Shown here piece by piece: positions 60,787 to 64,000 of a stretch of 64,000 nt of DNA (the stretch's first letter is position 1; each line of letters starts with the position of its first letter). Below the pieces are notes generated by a model. The model searched no databases, was not told the origin of the DNA, and saw nothing but the letters and a program-made list of their open reading frames with translations. The position numbers and the translations under genes are program-made. Origin of the DNA: Meghimatium bilineatum (Eukaryota > Mollusca > Gastropoda > Stylommatophora > Philomycidae); NCBI GenBank assembly GCA_034231615.1, contig CM067322.1, forward strand, positions 104,793,767 through 104,857,766, read 5' to 3'.

Positions 60787-60874
<88 letters not shown>

Positions 60875-61145
60875 CCTACCTACCTACCTACATACCTGCC
60901 TACCTACCTACTTACCTACCTACCTATCTATCTATCTATATGTCTGTCTGTCTGTCTGTATGTCTTTCCGTCCGTCTGTCCATTTGTCTGTTTGTCTGTC
61001 TAATTGTCTGTCTGGTCTGTCTGTCTTGTCTGTCTGGCCTGTCGGGCCTGTCGAGCTTGTCGGGCCTGTCCGTCTGTCTGGTCTGTCGGTTCCGTCTGTC
61101 TGGTCTGTCTGTCTGTCTGCCTGCCTGCCTTCCTGTCTGTCTGAT
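60785..61145. repeat. Compound TATC / TACC / TCTG microsatellite
   Basis: TATC repeats to about 60872, then TACC to about 60940, then TCTG-type with CCTGTCGG interruptions to 61145. Begins inside the last 31-bp unit (ACTGTCTTCTATCTATC). Confidence 0.95.
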
Positions 61146-61535
61146 ATATCTATCTATTCGTTCCTTGTTTGCTTTGCAACGTAGGGTTAGAAGAGTTCTC
61201 TGGAGATCGCTTTCTTGTGTGCCGTTTTAAGCTTGTTCGCTTGACCTCTTTTATTTCTGTTAACAATTTGTGCACACAGGATTGAGCAATATAATTTATT
61301 TACACACAAACTAAAATTTTTGAAGTTATGTTGAAACGTAACGGTCTAGATAAGCAGTTTGTAACCCTTATATTTCTTAAGTCTCTTTTAGGATTGTGTC
61401 TGCGACATACTCACAAAGAATTGCATATTTTAATATGTTTCAGGAAGGAATCAACTGTGTTATAAAATAATGTATATAATTATTAATTAGCAAGTAAATA
61501 ATGTATGAAATTGAAAATATAATAGTAATGTTTTG

Positions 61536-61540
<5 letters not shown>
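61146..61540. other. Unique AT-rich sequence
   Basis: About 395 bp, nothing recognised. Confidence 0.4.
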
Positions 61541-61576
<36 letters not shown>

Positions 61577-61603
61577 ATATATATATATATATATATATAT
61601 ATA
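61541..61603. repeat. CT then TA microsatellite
   Basis: About 17 CT units followed by about 13 AT units. Confidence 0.97.
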
Positions 61604-62548
61604 CATGGATAAGTTCATTGACTCTCTATTTTGTCATGTGCTATACGTTCCACAATATCGTAGCGCACACAAATTTAAATTCTCACAATTATAAAGCATT
61701 CCACAGAGAAGATAATAGCGTTAGCACAATTTTTAATTCATATCCATGTGTCCGACAATATGTGACCAATGATGGGATGGGTTTATCCTGACCCTCTGAC
61801 CGAGGCACACAGTTAGAACACATAATATCAACATCTGGCAGTCACGGCTAGTCCTAGAAATGAATATATTCTTGATATGAATTGACGTTCAAACTGTTTC
61901 AATAAAAATAGTTACTACACATTCTAAGGTTAAGTATTGTAATATTATCTGCCATGATAGTCTGCATAAGAGATCTTTAAAAAAGTTGATAATTAATTTC
62001 AAAAATCCATACCGATGGAGTATTGATGCAATACACTCTCATTACCTTAACCTTCAGACGTTACTACCTTGACACTGCTTTCAACACTGCTTAATGAACA
62101 AATAATATTTTGTGCACTGACAAATATTTTTGTAACTTGACTGACATTTTGTGTGTGGTGTTCCTAACCAGAGTCAGTCGGTTTTTATTTTGCGACATGT
62201 ATACAACATTAGCACAGTCGTCGCTACATTATAAGTTGAAATATTTGCATGTGTTGGGTTTTATTTTTAAACTTATCCGGAAATCGACACAGATCAAAGT
62301 CATCGCTACAATATGAGAAAATTATTCGCTTCTATTTTACTTTTATTTGTTTTTGTTTTATTCTCGCCAAAGAAGCCCAGGGCATTGAGTTTAGTAAACA
62401 ACAACACACATTTAAAAAAAAATATTGTCCAGTCGGTAATTTAGACTTTGACTTACAACTCTTTGATATTCGTCTACGTGGCAATATTCATAGACTTGTG
62501 CGTTTTTGTTGTTGTCTGCCACGGTTTTCTGGTGCTGCACGAAGCCTA
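61604..62548. other. Unique sequence with one small signal-peptide-like frame
   Basis: No repeats. At 62313-62444 (+) an ATG opens 43 codons starting MRKLFASILLLFVFVLFSPK, a basic start then a hydrophobic stretch like a signal peptide, ending ...NIVQSVI. No homology recognised. In T-rich DNA hydrophobic frames arise by chance (TTT/TTA codons), so this is weak. A possible splice donor GTAATT lies at 62436. Confidence 0.25.
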
Positions 62549-62690
62549 AGGGATAACTGTTCCAGTGTAGGGTAACAGGAAGTAGATGGCTGGAGTAACA
62601 CAGGGCAAATGTCAAGATAAACAAAAATAGGTAGACATGTTACTAAAATAAAACATAAAACACTAACAATCTCGTTGTATCTCGTTTTTT
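62549..62690 (+). repeat. Dispersed repeat copy related to the 54,828 insertion
   Basis: From AGGGATAACTG through AGGAAGTAGATGGCTGGAGT, AAGATAAACAAAAATAGGTA and AAAATAAAACATAAAACACT it follows the insertion at 54828-54968 closely. No hairpin second half here. No target duplication identified. Confidence 0.75.
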
Positions 62691-62889
62691 AGGTTGTATC
62701 AGTAGTATAATAGGTTAATTTGGATATATTTTTTCCTGCCGCAAAGAATATATAAGGATTAATTTGGCGCACAGACATATAAGGATTATTTCCAAGGAAA
62801 GGAAGGCTTGCTGAGCTTTTCTGAGGTTTCTCAAGTTTTTTGTAAATATAAATTTGAAATATTAAAAAAAATTTTAATGTTAGTTTTAT

Positions 62890-63193
62890 GGTTAATTTTG
62901 TTTATTTTCTAGAGTTGTTTGTTATCCCGTGTTTATTTTGGGAGTTGTTGTTACATGCCTAAGTTTAACAGAATTAGCACCCATGGTGGTGTCTCGAGTT
63001 ATCTTTACTTGGGGTATTTTTAAAAAACAATTTCGCATTTTTAATTTTTGATTTTGTTTTTATTGTTAATTTTGTTTAATTTGTAGAGTTTACTTGTTGT
63101 TGGTTAGCCCTTGTTGTTTATTTTTTGGCGATGTTGTTACCTACCTGTGTTTAACAGAATTAACTGTCATTGTGTTACTCCAGTTATCTTCCA
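62890..63193 (-). repeat. Two diverged inverted copies of the same dispersed repeat
   Basis: 62890-63010 and 63066-63193 resemble each other (GTTAATTTTGTTTATTTTCT..., TTTAACAGAATTA...). In reverse complement they resemble the 54,828 family (TGTGTTACTCCAG..ATCTTCC against GGAAGTA..TGGCTGGAGTAACAC). Divergence is substantial. Confidence 0.5.
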
Positions 63194-64000
63194 TATGGTG
63201 ATAGAACGTGTCTAGACTTGGTTCGTGACTTGGCTGACATTACTGATGATATGAAATGTACATGAACCTGTTCAGATTTTGATCACTAGGTGAAACACCA
63301 GTTTATCATTTTTCTATAAACGAAGAAGAAGAATAAACTTAAATACCAGCAATTTGTCACTAACTTCATACATCATTTGCCTATATCTGCTATATATATA
63401 CACACACACCGCGTCGGTACTTGTGTGTGTAAAAACACATAAAACAGATTGCCTACTCACTAGTAATTAGAAATAATACGATAGAGACAGAGAGCTTTTA
63501 AGAACCATTCGTTGTGTTTCATTCGGGATGTTTCCTTTAGTGAGTTTCTAATGTTTACTGTTAAAATAGGTCGTCGGCCTTTAGTTGTTCTTATTATTGG
63601 GACGTCATGCTATAAGCAAATGGGATAGTGTGTGATGAGGGGCCTTCGCCGCCTACAAGAAAGGTTCTCAAAAACCCTCTTCTATTTTAATAATACATGT
63701 GTTGTCTATTTACTCTGTTTATTTTGGCTGTGTCGTCTTGCTATAACCACCTTGGTATAGTTGTGTGTCTAATTCTTTATTTACTGTTATAATGAAGCTT
63801 TTTAAATTTAAATGTGCATAGATGATATATCGTCTTCACCCAAAAGAATGGCTCTCAACCTTTACCTTTTCTATTTTGATATGTTTATTTGTTGTGATAG
63901 TGCATTGAATAAGCAAAGTGTCATAATGTGGCATGGCGTCCCGTCTCCGCCCAAAAGTATAGCATCCAAAAACTCACTGACCCTATCTATAACCTGTGTT
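63194..64000. other. Unique to weakly repetitive right edge
   Basis: From about 63600 three very diverged segments of roughly 150 bp share a GCATAGCGTC-like stretch, CGTCTTCACCCAAAAGAATG / CGTCTCCGCCCAAAAGTAT / CTTCGCCGCCTACAAGAAAG, then CTC(T)CAA and TTCTATTTT. Probably an old tandem or dispersed repeat. No gene seen. Confidence 0.4.

Overview
The window is intergenic or heterochromatic DNA from an animal nuclear genome, AT-rich, with no complete host gene that I can support. RTE-type and I/Nimb-type LINEs, Ty3/gypsy-type LTR fossils and a piggyBac-like remnant show that it is metazoan. The extreme minisatellite load and Nimb-like LINEs would fit a mollusc or other lophotrochozoan, but that is a weak inference from style and not a proven assignment.

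Layout. 1-1.2 kb: two RTE-type LINE 3' ends, the second inside a GTGTGATATAT array. 1.3-8 kb: back-to-back unrelated tandem arrays (units of 50, 26, 24, 30, 23, 44 and 44 bp), the last with about 65 copies and a visible higher-order pattern. 8-12.5 kb: unique DNA, a G-run motif, two copies of a dispersed repeat that each lead into a tandem array, a LINE insertion with target duplication, a small LTR-like unit and a piggyBac-like remnant. 12.34-17.67 kb: a 33-35 bp array split by a minus-strand, gag-bearing Ty3/gypsy-type fossil with target duplication ACAGT. 17.985-45.55 kb: one 27.5-kb satellite of an 18-bp unit (AGAAGTTGTGTATTAGTT) with almost no C on the + strand and long higher-order duplications.

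45.6-50.1 kb: more short arrays, an I/Nimb-type LINE 3' end on the minus strand whose TAAC-type tail is the local microsatellite, an RTE 3' end, and a 25-bp array split by a 756-bp solo LTR. 50.1-57.9 kb: mostly unique AT-rich DNA with small arrays, plus a second I/Nimb remnant interrupted by a 199-bp insertion that contains a 57-bp-arm hairpin and is flanked by a 12-bp target duplication. 57.9-61.1 kb: an array of about 93 copies of a 31-bp unit that runs into TATC/TACC/TCTG microsatellite. 61.1-64 kb: unique DNA and diverged copies of the same dispersed family as the 199-bp insertion.

Overall logic: the tandem arrays came first and mobile elements landed in them. At least three arrays are split by an element. 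LINE tails and dispersed-repeat ends appear to have seeded others. Long open frames in the arrays are by-products of stop-free units and are not treated as genes. Copy numbers are array length divided by unit length and are approximate.
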